Shown: positions 17,279 to 24,847 of the stretch, one piece after another | How positions within the stretch are numbered: position 1 is the stretch's first letter | Layout of the letters: each line of letters opens with the position of its first letter | The notes under the pieces: generated by a model | Database searches by the model: none | What the model was told of the DNA's origin: nothing | Seen by the model: only the letters and a program-made list of their open reading frames with translations | DNA from: an uncultured Bacteroides sp. | GTDB lineage: Bacteria > Bacteroidota > Bacteroidia > Cytophagales > Cyclobacteriaceae | DNA: 64,000 bases | Reading direction: 5' to 3' | NCBI GenBank assembly: GCA_902168185.1 | Contig: CABHOV010000077.1 | Coordinates: forward strand, 178,823-242,822 | Made by a program: the position numbers and the translations under genes

Positions 17279-19663
17279 TTAATCATTCCTCAGATTCTTT
17301 ACCGGGTTTTGAATCGATGCCCGGAATGTCTGTGAGATAATCATGGCAAGACCAATGAATAACAGAAAGCCGAACGCTATGATTGCTGAGCCAGCGCCAA
17401 AGGAGACGCGGTTGGCAAAATTCATCAGGAAGAATGTGCTCAGAAGGTAACCTATAGGTATAGCAATTATACCCGCGATCACCAGAAGTTTTATATACCC
17501 TTTGGATAACAGACTGATTATTTGCCCGACACTTGCACCGATTATTTTCCGAATGCTGATTTCTTTTCTGCGTGTTTCTACCGTAAAGACTACCAATCCC
17601 AGTAAGCCAAGTGAAGCAATGGTCACGGTCATAAAGGCAAGAAAGCCTAGTAAGGATATAGTTGCTGTTTGATCATATCGCCTGGCGTTTTCTTTATCGA
17701 GCCAGGTATAGGTAAAGATGCGGCCGGGATATACTTTACTCCATGTTTTTTCCAACTGGACGGTGGTGTGTTGTAATACATTCGGATTGATCTTCACCAT
17801 CAGGTTCTGGTTTGCTGCCCGGTTACGAAGGGCCATCGGTGCAATAGCATTTGCAACACCCTTGTTGTAAAAATCTTTCACGACACCCACAATGCGTAAC
17901 TGAGTACTGTCGATCCACACCGATTCACCGATTGCTGCATGTATATTCTGAAAGCCCAATACATGAACAGCTTTCTGGTTGAGAATAATAGAATGCTCAC
18001 GATCTACAGTATTACTATCAAAGTTACCACCTGCTACAATCTCAAGCTCATTTATCGGTATCGCGCCAGCATCACAAAAGTAATAGTCAATTTTTACGGA
18101 GCGCTGTAAATCTAGTGAGAGCCCTATATTTGCAGAGCGCGTAGAATGGTCACCGAAGATCGATGAGATTGAACCTACTTGTTGCACACCAGCTATGCGG
18201 CTAATTTCATTTCGAAAGGAATCACTTTCTTTTGCCTGCACGGGTATAGCCACTATATTTTCTTTTGCAAACCCCTGGTCAGCTTGTTCCATGAATGAGA
18301 ACTGCCTGTAGAAGGCTGTTAAGAAAATAAGAACGACCAGTGAAATTGAGAATTGAAATACCAGCAGTATTTTTCGCAAGGTCATCCCACCCATAATATT
18401 CTCTGTCATTGTATTTCGTAACATCTTCACCGCTTTAAAAGAAGATAAGATCCACGATGGCATAACGCCCGCCAACAGCCCCGCGAATAAAGCAAACCCG
18501 GTGAAGGACAAAATCAGGATCGAGTCGACTGATATTTCAGGTATAAATTCATAGCCATCATTGAAAGGTTTATACTCTAAGATAAACGATAAGATTACGG
18601 AGGCCAGGAGCAGAGCAAAGAAAGATAATACAACGGACTCTACTATATATTGAAAAAAGATTTGCGAGCGTTTTGCACCGGCAATCTTACGAATGCCAAT
18701 CTCACGTGTGCGGGTAAGCGAGCGCGCAATAGATAGGCTTGTATAATTAAAGCAGGCTGCCAGCAATATTATAAATGCCACAGTACCCTCTGTAATAATT
18801 TTTCCCCAGGACGCTGCTCGGGCAAAGTCATTGTAAAGCGTTCCCCAATTCGGACTTATAGCAGAAAGCTTTTGCGTGTTGAACCTAAATATACTTTGGT
18901 CTGAATCCCGATTGATGTCTTTGGCAACCCGGTCCAGGGCTGACTGCAGTTTTTCACGCGATTGGTTCTCATGCAGAACAATATAGGTATAGCCGCTTTC
19001 AAAGGAATTAAACGTCTTGGACTTGGACGGCAACTTACCCAAAGCTTCCAGTTTACCAACCGTAGTATAGGATATGTATACATCGTTGTTGATGTGTGTT
19101 TTGCCTGGAGCTTCCGCCAATACACCGGTTATCTGAAATACACCGAGCTTCTCAAAGGTTAACAGTTTGCCAACCGGGTTGTTAGTGCCGAAAAATTTCT
19201 CGGAAGTTGATTTACTTAACACGATACTGAAAGGCTGTGAGAGGGCAACCGAAGCGTTGCCATGCAAAAGTTTAAATCCAAATGCATCAAAAAAAGAACC
19301 TTGTGTAAAACTTCCAGACACTACTATATCTTTCACGCCATCTGTTGCAGATTCATGAATGACAGGATAGAGACTTACTGATGCAGCAGCCAGCAACGTA
19401 TCCTGTTCAAGAATATCCTGTAAAGGAAGTGGGGTACTTGCCAACTCCCATGATAGTTTTTCTGGATTGGTAATGTGTGAGGTAATCCTATAGGTATATT
19501 CCGGATGCGGATGAAACTTATCGAAGCTAAACGAATCTTTTACACGGATCATTACCATCATACCCACAGACATAGCCAGTGCAAGCCCAAAGATATTGAT
19601 GAATGAAAACAGTTTGTTCTTTAGCAGACTGCGCCACGCAATTACAAAATAGGTTTTGATCAT
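17279..19663 (-). CDS. MacB/FtsX-family ABC transporter permease (no prefix domain)
   Basis: 794 residues from the ATG at 19663 (MIKTYFVIAWRSLLKNKLFS), the standard beginning of this family. Upstream in-frame ATGs at 19690 and 19699 are possible but add residues without family support. TM1 lies near 20-42, then a periplasmic domain, a block of four helices at about 285-440 (FIILLAACFNYTSLSIARSL; VVLSFFALLLASVILSFIL; ILILSFTGFALFAGLLAGVM; FSISLVVLIFLTAFY), a second periplasmic domain, and three helices at the C-terminus. GIRKIAGAKRSQI and SIRKIIGASVGQI mark the two halves. It would act with an ABC ATPase on a periplasmic or lipoprotein substrate; no ATPase gene is nearby. No PadR gene is adjacent. 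Confidence 0.9.
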   Translation of the reverse strand: MIKTYFVIAWRSLLKNKLFSFINIFGLALAMSVGMMVMIRVKDSFSFDKFHPHPEYTYRITSHITNPEKLSWELASTPLPLQDILEQDTLLAAASVSLYPVIHESATDGVKDIVVSGSFTQGSFFDAFGFKLLHGNASVALSQPFSIVLSKSTSEKFFGTNNPVGKLLTFEKLGVFQITGVLAEAPGKTHINNDVYISYTTVGKLEALGKLPSKSKTFNSFESGYTYIVLHENQSREKLQSALDRVAKDINRDSDQSIFRFNTQKLSAISPNWGTLYNDFARAASWGKIITEGTVAFIILLAACFNYTSLSIARSLTRTREIGIRKIAGAKRSQIFFQYIVESVVLSFFALLLASVILSFILEYKPFNDGYEFIPEISVDSILILSFTGFALFAGLLAGVMPSWILSSFKAVKMLRNTMTENIMGGMTLRKILLVFQFSISLVVLIFLTAFYRQFSFMEQADQGFAKENIVAIPVQAKESDSFRNEISRIAGVQQVGSISSIFGDHSTRSANIGLSLDLQRSVKIDYYFCDAGAIPINELEIVAGGNFDSNTVDREHSIILNQKAVHVLGFQNIHAAIGESVWIDSTQLRIVGVVKDFYNKGVANAIAPMALRNRAANQNLMVKINPNVLQHTTVQLEKTWSKVYPGRIFTYTWLDKENARRYDQTATISLLGFLAFMTVTIASLGLLGLVVFTVETRRKEISIRKIIGASVGQIISLLSKGYIKLLVIAGIIAIPIGYLLSTFFLMNFANRVSFGAGSAIIAFGFLLFIGLAMIISQTFRASIQNPVKNLRND

Positions 19664-19881
19664 AGAGGGTTGTCTTTCTGGTTTGGTCATTGCCAACAAT
19701 CAAACCAGAAATAAATTTAGCGATTGGCGGCTTTCTGCCCACTATAATTTGACGCGTACGGTTCGTTATCGAACGTCATTGTCCGGTTCCGGATTACTTT
19801 GTGCATGTTGCAAACCCCGGGTATAGATCGGTTGATTATGGGCTTCTATATCTCTGCATGGTAACACACCCGTTGTAAAAC

Positions 19882-19918
19882 AAAAGAGGAAACTGAAACA
19901 GATTCAATTTCCTCTTTT
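19882..19918 (-). terminator. Intrinsic terminator for the SnoaL-like gene
   Basis: AAAAGAGGAAA (19882-19892) pairs perfectly with TTTCCTCTTTT (19908-19918) around a 15-base loop. Read on the minus strand, the stem runs into TTTTGTTTT. It lies 48 bases beyond the stop codon of the gene at 19966. Confidence 0.75.
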
Positions 19919-19965
19919 AAAATTTATAGTATAAGAATTCTCCTGAACGATCAGACAGAGTCGCC

Positions 19966-20346
19966 TTAGTAAATGAAATGTTCTAACACGATCATTCCGT
20001 CTTTCACTTCATAGAGCATGATCTCGTTAATCTGGATCCTTCCCAAACCGTGTACAGTAATATCTACTTCCCGCGCTACAGCAAAGTGATTCCCTGTTAC
20101 GATGGGCGCTGAGGTATATCTTCTATGCGCTGCCTCGATCCGGGCTACAAAATCTTCACCTTTTTTACGAACCGCAGCCTTGCCTTCTGCATAGCCAAAG
20201 TATCGAGAATCAACAGGATCTACACTTCTTACTGTATCGGCAAATAGTTCTTCCTGAATCTCAAACCACTTTTCTTGTTGAGCAAGTTCATTGAATCGCT
20301 CAGCAACTTCCTGCGTGGTCATTGTTGTTGTTGTACTTGTTGTCAT
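19966..20346 (-). CDS. SnoaL-like (NTF2-fold) protein
   Basis: 126 residues. The start at 20346 gives MTTSTTTTMTTQEVAERFNE; the second ATG nine codons in is equally possible because the Thr-rich lead is not conserved-looking. The body fits the SnoaL/NTF2 fold: an N-terminal helix (VAERFNELAQQEKWFEIQEELF), the strand GYAEGKAAVRKKGEDF, and a beta sheet with RYTSAPIVTGNHFAVAREVDITVHG and IQINEIMLYEVKDGMIVLEHFIY. The family covers polyketide cyclases, isomerases and many uncharacterised small binding proteins. Function is not assignable from sequence. It precedes two AHSA1 genes on the same strand, possibly one regulon. Confidence 0.8.
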   Translation of the reverse strand: MTTSTTTTMTTQEVAERFNELAQQEKWFEIQEELFADTVRSVDPVDSRYFGYAEGKAAVRKKGEDFVARIEAAHRRYTSAPIVTGNHFAVAREVDITVHGLGRIQINEIMLYEVKDGMIVLEHFIY

Positions 20347-20447
20347 AGCGTTATAGTATATATAGAGATTGGATTCATGTACACACAGCTATGTCCGATT
20401 TACATCTGCTATAGCTCTCATATAGTCATGCGTGGTAAACAAATCAC

Positions 20448-20924
20448 TTAGTTTTGAATTGCTTTTTGTTCGTCGACTTCTTTTACCACATTGGGTTGAC
20501 CTTTGCCAGTTGTAATCCGGGGCAGTAGACTTTTCAGTAAGTAGTAGTTCCATCCGTTAGTACAATCGTGGAAACATTCAAGTTCAGGAACCAGACCGAT
20601 GTGTGTGAACGTGATTTTTGTTTTTGCCCCTTCAGTAGAAATTTCAAAACTGTTTTTGGTCCCCGTCCACTCATGCTTGTCACTGTGGTAGCCAAGGTTG
20701 CTATCGGTTACCAGCCAAAGAACTTTTTTGTCAGGAACTACTTCCAGCAGCTTATGTTTTGAATAATGCACATCTGCGAAGCGAACTTCAAATTCATCAT
20801 TTATTTTTTGCGAGCTGCCTGTAAAATCTTCTGACCACCAGCCGCGCACATCGTTGATAGCATTGAATACTTCGCTTGGCGATTGATCAACCAAAAACGT
20901 TATCGTTAGATTTTTATTTTCCAT
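20448..20924 (-). CDS. AHSA1/SRPBCC-domain protein (paralogue 1)
   Basis: 158 residues forming a single START/SRPBCC domain: [26 protein letters not shown] (first strand and helix with the family's WW motif), [29 protein letters not shown] and a long C-terminal helix. AHSA1-type proteins form a deep hydrophobic cavity, and the family includes Hsp90-activator homologues and ligand-binding stress proteins. About half its residues match its neighbour at 20978, so the two are a tandem duplication. It lies 53 bases downstream of that gene, probably co-transcribed. A role in binding a hydrophobic ligand is inferred. Confidence 0.88.
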   Translation of the reverse strand: MENKNLTITFLVDQSPSEVFNAINDVRGWWSEDFTGSSQKINDEFEVRFADVHYSKHKLLEVVPDKKVLWLVTDSNLGYHSDKHEWTGTKNSFEISTEGAKTKITFTHIGLVPELECFHDCTNGWNYYLLKSLLPRITTGKGQPNVVKEVDEQKAIQN

Positions 20925-20977
20925 GTCGTAGTTTGTTTAGTGTGTTATATACATCGCTGTAATCATTATCTTCTTCA

Positions 20978-21475
20978 TTACTGCAATTTCCATTTGTCAA
21001 CCAACTCGGCGTTGAAGCCTGCACCTTCTTTCGGATTTGGTTGTCCCTTGCCGGCGGTAATCAAGTCGTGTAAGCTGCCATTTATATAGTTACTCCATCC
21101 TTCTTTACATACGTCGTAACACTCATACTCGGGGACTAAACCTATATGTGTGAATCGGAGTTGTGTTTTATCGTTCTTCTTCGAGATTTCGAAGCTTACT
21201 TTTGTGTTCTTCCACTCACTTTTGTCGGTTGTGAAACTGAAGTGATTGTCCAGCACAAGCCAAACGACTTTAGTATCGGGCACAACTTCTATCAGTTTCA
21301 TTTTACATAAATGAACGTCCTTATAGTGATAGGTAAACACGTCGTTGACTTTTTCTGTGCCTCCTTCAACTTCTTCTGACCACCATGCGCTAACATTGTT
21401 GATGGCATCAAACACTTCTTTGGGAGATTGCTCAAACAATAGGGTTGTGGTGAAATCCTGATTTTGCATAGTCAT
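20978..21475 (-). CDS. AHSA1/SRPBCC-domain protein (paralogue 2)
   Basis: 165 residues with the same SRPBCC layout as its downstream paralogue: [55 protein letters not shown] and the shared end GKGQPN. The C-terminus has about 15 extra residues. The start is the ATG at 21475 (MTMQNQDF); the ATG two codons later is as good. A good -7 box lies 35 bases upstream. The gene is divergent from a GlxA-like AraC regulator gene, which probably controls this pair (inference from arrangement). Confidence 0.88.
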   Translation of the reverse strand: MTMQNQDFTTTLLFEQSPKEVFDAINNVSAWWSEEVEGGTEKVNDVFTYHYKDVHLCKMKLIEVVPDTKVVWLVLDNHFSFTTDKSEWKNTKVSFEISKKNDKTQLRFTHIGLVPEYECYDVCKEGWSNYINGSLHDLITAGKGQPNPKEGAGFNAELVDKWKLQ

Positions 21476-21509
21476 ATTTTTTCGTTTCTGATTACATTAA
21501 AACATATAT

Positions 21510-21517
21510 CAAATGTA
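21510..21517 (-). promoter_or_regulatory. -7 promoter box for the AHSA1 genes
   Basis: Minus-strand TACATTTG is an exact TAnnTTTG match, 35 bases upstream of the ATG at 21475. TTC occurs 18 bases further up instead of TTG. It lies within the 134-base divergent region shared with the AraC-type gene, so one bound regulator could affect both. Confidence 0.5.
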
Positions 21518-21565
21518 TCGTCTAATGATTACTTCGAAGGGGTGTAAAATGGACTTTCTGACGGG

Positions 21566-21596
21566 TTGATTTGGACATGTTAATTTTCCACCTTTG
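21566..21596 (+). promoter_or_regulatory. Promoter of the AraC/GlxA-like regulator
   Basis: TTG (21566-21568), a 20-base spacer, and CACCTTTG (21589-21596), one mismatch from TAnnTTTG. Spacing is as in Bacteroidota housekeeping promoters. The ATG at 21610 follows 13 bases later. This also supports starting the protein at 21610, because the in-frame ATG at 21571 falls inside the promoter spacer. Confidence 0.5.
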
Positions 21597-21609
21597 CTTA
21601 AAAACGTCC

Positions 21610-22590
21610 ATGAAACATCTCACCATCATCGTGCCTGACGGACCCAACAACCTCAGCAGTATAGTCGGTGCTTATAAGATTTTTACAAGAGCCAATGAGT
21701 ACTGGAAGAAAACAGGGAAGAAGGAATTGTTTAAAATTCAGTTAGCCGGTATTTCCAAGAAGGTAGAATTCTATGAAGGTTTATTTACCGTTAAACCACA
21801 TACCAGCATTTCTGCTATAGCGAAAACGAATCTCATCATCATTCCTTCTTTGAATCATAATTATGAAAAAGCAGTAAAGGGAAATAAAGCAGTTATAGAC
21901 TGGGTCGAGAAACAATATAGAGCGGGTGCCGAAGTAGCCAGTATCTGTACTGGTGCTTTTATACTGGCTTCCTCAGGTCTGCTGGATGGGAAAAGCTGCT
22001 CTACCCATTGGGCGGCCGCTGATAATTTCAGAATGATGTTTCCAAAAGTAAATTTACGAGAAGATAAATTGATTACCGATGAAAACGGAATCTATACCAA
22101 TGGGGGGGCCTATTCGTTTCTCAATTTAATGATATACCTGGTGGAGAAATATTATGATCGGCAAACCGCTATATTTTGCTCCAAGGTATTTCAAATAGAA
22201 ATCGACAGGCAAAGTCAATCTGCCTTTACCATTTTCACAGGACAAAAAGTGCACGGTGATGACATGGTTAAAAAAGCACAAGCCTATATTGAAAGTAAGC
22301 TGCAAGAGAAAATATCTGTTGAACAGCTGTCTTCCAGATTCGCTGTAGGCAGACGAAACTTTGACCGAAGGTTTATCAAAGCCACCGGAAATACACCTGT
22401 GGAATATTCACAGCGCGTAAAAATTGAATCAGCAAAAAAAGCATTTGAGTCGACACGCAAAACTATCAACGAAGTAATGTACGATGTTGGATACTCGGAT
22501 GTAAAGGCGTTCCGGGAAGTATTTCGCAAAATTACCGGCATGTCACCTCTGGAGTATAGGGCCAAGTATAATAAAGAGGCCGCGGTGTAA
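21610..22590 (+). CDS. GlxA-like AraC-family transcriptional regulator (DJ-1/PfpI plus HTH)
   Basis: 326 residues from the ATG at 21610. Residues 1-180 form a DJ-1/PfpI-like domain (MKHLTIIVPDGPNNLSSIVG at the start). Its nucleophile-elbow position reads SICTGAFILASSGLLDGK, and HW follows in CSTHWAAAD. Residues 220-322 are a double helix-turn-helix of the AraC type: VEQLSSRFAVGRRNFDRRF, then TINEVMYDVGYSDVKAFREVFRKITGMSPLEYR. GlxA-type regulators use the first domain to sense a ligand and the second to bind promoters. It is transcribed away from the two AHSA1 genes, so control of that pair is the simplest inference. Confidence 0.92.
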   Translation: MKHLTIIVPDGPNNLSSIVGAYKIFTRANEYWKKTGKKELFKIQLAGISKKVEFYEGLFTVKPHTSISAIAKTNLIIIPSLNHNYEKAVKGNKAVIDWVEKQYRAGAEVASICTGAFILASSGLLDGKSCSTHWAAADNFRMMFPKVNLREDKLITDENGIYTNGGAYSFLNLMIYLVEKYYDRQTAIFCSKVFQIEIDRQSQSAFTIFTGQKVHGDDMVKKAQAYIESKLQEKISVEQLSSRFAVGRRNFDRRFIKATGNTPVEYSQRVKIESAKKAFESTRKTINEVMYDVGYSDVKAFREVFRKITGMSPLEYRAKYNKEAAV

Positions 22591-22665
22591 GTATGTACCG
22601 GTTTAAATTATGTGCAGAATGCGTAATTTGCGCTATTAGCAAGCGAATACCAACAACATGCACGT

Positions 22666-23193
22666 ATGTGGACAATGAAGAAAATCCTTTTAGGAGTCGC
22701 ATTTTTATGTATACTATGTGTCGTTTATATAATAATACAGTTGCGCTATATTAGAACCACAGAAGATATGCCTTATAAAAATATTACTGATGGGGCATGC
22801 ATGGTATATTTCAATATAGAGCACAATGGTATTGTGTATCCTGTAACTGATGTTGGAGCACATGTACCGGAAAGACTATATGGAAGGAATAAACTTCAGA
22901 AGATGTTTTTGGCTCCTCTTTACTTGAAAGAAATAATTAAATATGATTGGAGTATACACCTGGATGATGAACAATTCAAAGAATTTGAATATCTTATTAT
23001 AGATAAGAAACTGATCGAATTATATAGTAATAGAGATTTACTTTCGGACACTACAGTAATGCTTGATAATAGAATCAGAAATGAGTTGGCTGGTGAGCAT
23101 TTTAAGGCTATTATATACGTTTTGCTAAAGAATGGTGTAAACTGTTGTTTGGATTGCGAGACAGGAATAATTCTTATTTCGGATGACGACTAA
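22666..23193 (+). CDS. Small membrane-anchored protein of unknown function
   Basis: 175 residues. The N-terminus is one hydrophobic helix (ILLGVAFLCILCVVYIIIQL, about residues 6-25), acting as an uncleaved anchor or a signal. The rest is a soluble domain with many Ile, Tyr and Asp residues (MVYFNIEHNGIVYPVTDVG; IKYDWSIHLDDEQFKEFEYLIIDKK), ending in CCLDCETGIILISDDD. The start may be 22666 or the ATG three codons later. No family is recognised. The gene looks more AT-rich than its neighbours, which could reflect recent acquisition but may be chance in such a short gene. It is convergent with the arginase-family gene, 9 bases apart. Confidence 0.7.
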   Translation: MWTMKKILLGVAFLCILCVVYIIIQLRYIRTTEDMPYKNITDGACMVYFNIEHNGIVYPVTDVGAHVPERLYGRNKLQKMFLAPLYLKEIIKYDWSIHLDDEQFKEFEYLIIDKKLIELYSNRDLLSDTTVMLDNRIRNELAGEHFKAIIYVLLKNGVNCCLDCETGIILISDDD

Positions 23194-23202
23194 GATAGCT
23201 TA

Positions 23203-24111
23203 TCAGTTTCGTTGTTCGTTAGGTGAAAACGCCTTGCCGAGGCAATCGGTAATTTGTCTCGCTATAGATGCGTTTGCATCGAGGTCACCATTGTAAATTG
23301 TTACGCTTATTCCGGCAGCCTTTCCGGTTGCCAGCAGATTACTGAGAAGCATGGTCGCTTCATTAAATTGCAGTCCACCGGGAAGCTTGTAATCAACAGC
23401 AGGATTAATTTCATCTGCGAGTACATCGGTATCAAAATGAATCCAGAATCCGTCTATGTCCAATGTATGGATATGCCGCAATATCTTTTCCATCATGGCG
23501 CCTAAACCTTCGGCCCGAATTTGTTTGAGGCTGAAGCATGCTATATCTGTGGTACGTATATCGGGTGAGCCATATTCCTCAGCCTGCTCTTGATCGCGCT
23601 GTGCTATATGGATAACATTTTTATCAAGTATATAAGGCTTTAATCCATCCATGTTTGTAAGAAGTTCAGGTCCGCGGCCCGTTACGATAGCAAGGTCCAT
23701 GTCGGCAACTTCACCCGTGGTAGATTTATCTGGCGAATAAAAGTCTGCATGGGCATCGATGAAAACAAGTCCATATACTCCCTTTGTTTTTAATGCCGCT
23801 GTAATCCCCAAAAGTATACTGCAATCTCCACCGAGTACAAAGCAGAAATGCTTTCGTTGTATGACAGGAATAACTGCCTTGTGCAGGCGTTTGGAAAAAT
23901 CAATGATAGCACTTGTGTTGAGACAGTTGGTTTCACTATCGCGCATTGTACTACGCTGGTAGTGATGTGCAGGTATATATATTACCGGGTGATTAGAATA
24001 TATCTTTTGTTGCAAGCCGCAGTTCAGAAATATCTCGGCAAGTTTCTCCACTCCACTCGAACTCAATCCAAGGGTAGAGGGTGCTGCTATTATTTCTATA
24101 GTATAGCGCAT
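23203..24111 (-). CDS. Arginase/agmatinase-family hydrolase
   Basis: 302 residues of the ureohydrolase fold. The metal-binding motifs are present: GGDC (94-97), DAHAD (119-123) and FDTD (226-229) followed by NPAVDYKLPGGL. In most arginases and agmatinases the first is GGDH; here the histidine ligand is cysteine, a variant I recall in a subgroup of arginase-like proteins. The family hydrolyses guanidino compounds to urea with two Mn ions. The substrate here cannot be told from sequence; formiminoglutamase or agmatinase activity is possible, and a changed metal site might alter specificity. It is monocistronic and divergent from a response regulator gene at 24306. Confidence 0.87.
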   Translation of the reverse strand: MRYTIEIIAAPSTLGLSSSGVEKLAEIFLNCGLQQKIYSNHPVIYIPAHHYQRSTMRDSETNCLNTSAIIDFSKRLHKAVIPVIQRKHFCFVLGGDCSILLGITAALKTKGVYGLVFIDAHADFYSPDKSTTGEVADMDLAIVTGRGPELLTNMDGLKPYILDKNVIHIAQRDQEQAEEYGSPDIRTTDIACFSLKQIRAEGLGAMMEKILRHIHTLDIDGFWIHFDTDVLADEINPAVDYKLPGGLQFNEATMLLSNLLATGKAAGISVTIYNGDLDANASIARQITDCLGKAFSPNEQRN

Positions 24112-24305
24112 ATGGCTTACAATTAACTGATTTTAATTTAAAGAACCGTAGAGCATAGCATGCACTTATGTTCTTTCGTAAGTGTTATCACGCTGGTTAA
24201 CCGTTAATCGAAGATTAATCAATGTTAAACAAACTTTGGGCGGAGAGTGTGGAGAATTTTGGATAGTTTTAGCAACAAACATATATTGTTAGTAAACCAG
24301 CTCTA

Positions 24306-24758
24306 ATGATAAGAAGATTCCTTTTAGCCGATGATGATCAGGACGAGACCGAGCTTTTTGGGGAGGCGTTGCGGGATATCGATCAATCGCTCGAGCTTTA
24401 TTCTGCAGCAAACGGAAAGGAAGCAATTTCTGCTCTTTACAAAGGTCAAGTGCAACCAGAAATAATCTTTCTGGACATCAACATGCCTGAAATGAACGGC
24501 TGGGATTGCCTTACAACGTTAAAATCAGACACAGCATTGCGCGAGATTCCCGTAGTGATGTATTCGACGTCATCGGCCGGACTGGATGGTAAAAGAGCCG
24601 TGGAATCTGGCGCTATATGTTATCTTGAAAAACCTCCGAGCTTTTTGAAACTCAAAAACTTCCTGGAGCAAATTTCTATTTCCTCAAAAAATAATCTGCC
24701 GGATACATTACGCGCCATTGAAGCGACCAAATCTCACCGTTTGGTAATCAGTGACTGA
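24306..24758 (+). CDS. Single-domain response regulator (CheY/Rcp-like)
   Basis: 150 residues, a receiver domain only. The acidic pair is in LLADDDQDETELF (near 10), the phospho-acceptor Asp in IIFLDINMPEMNGWD (near 59), the Ser/Thr switch in VVMYSTSSAG and the conserved Lys in CYLEKPPS. No output domain is present, so it works as a phosphorylation-controlled binding partner or a phosphorelay intermediate. It lies 89 bases upstream of a triple-PAS histidine kinase on the same strand, its likely cognate partner. It is the only receiver I found in the window, although five kinase-like proteins are encoded. Confidence 0.93.
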   Translation: MIRRFLLADDDQDETELFGEALRDIDQSLELYSAANGKEAISALYKGQVQPEIIFLDINMPEMNGWDCLTTLKSDTALREIPVVMYSTSSAGLDGKRAVESGAICYLEKPPSFLKLKNFLEQISISSKNNLPDTLRAIEATKSHRLVISD

Positions 24759-24847
24759 TATAAGGTGGCACAAAATTTTCAGTATCTAAATTTTGTTTTA
24801 CTTTTTGGGCGAAACATGGCCAATATGTAATTCATTTTTTAAACAAA

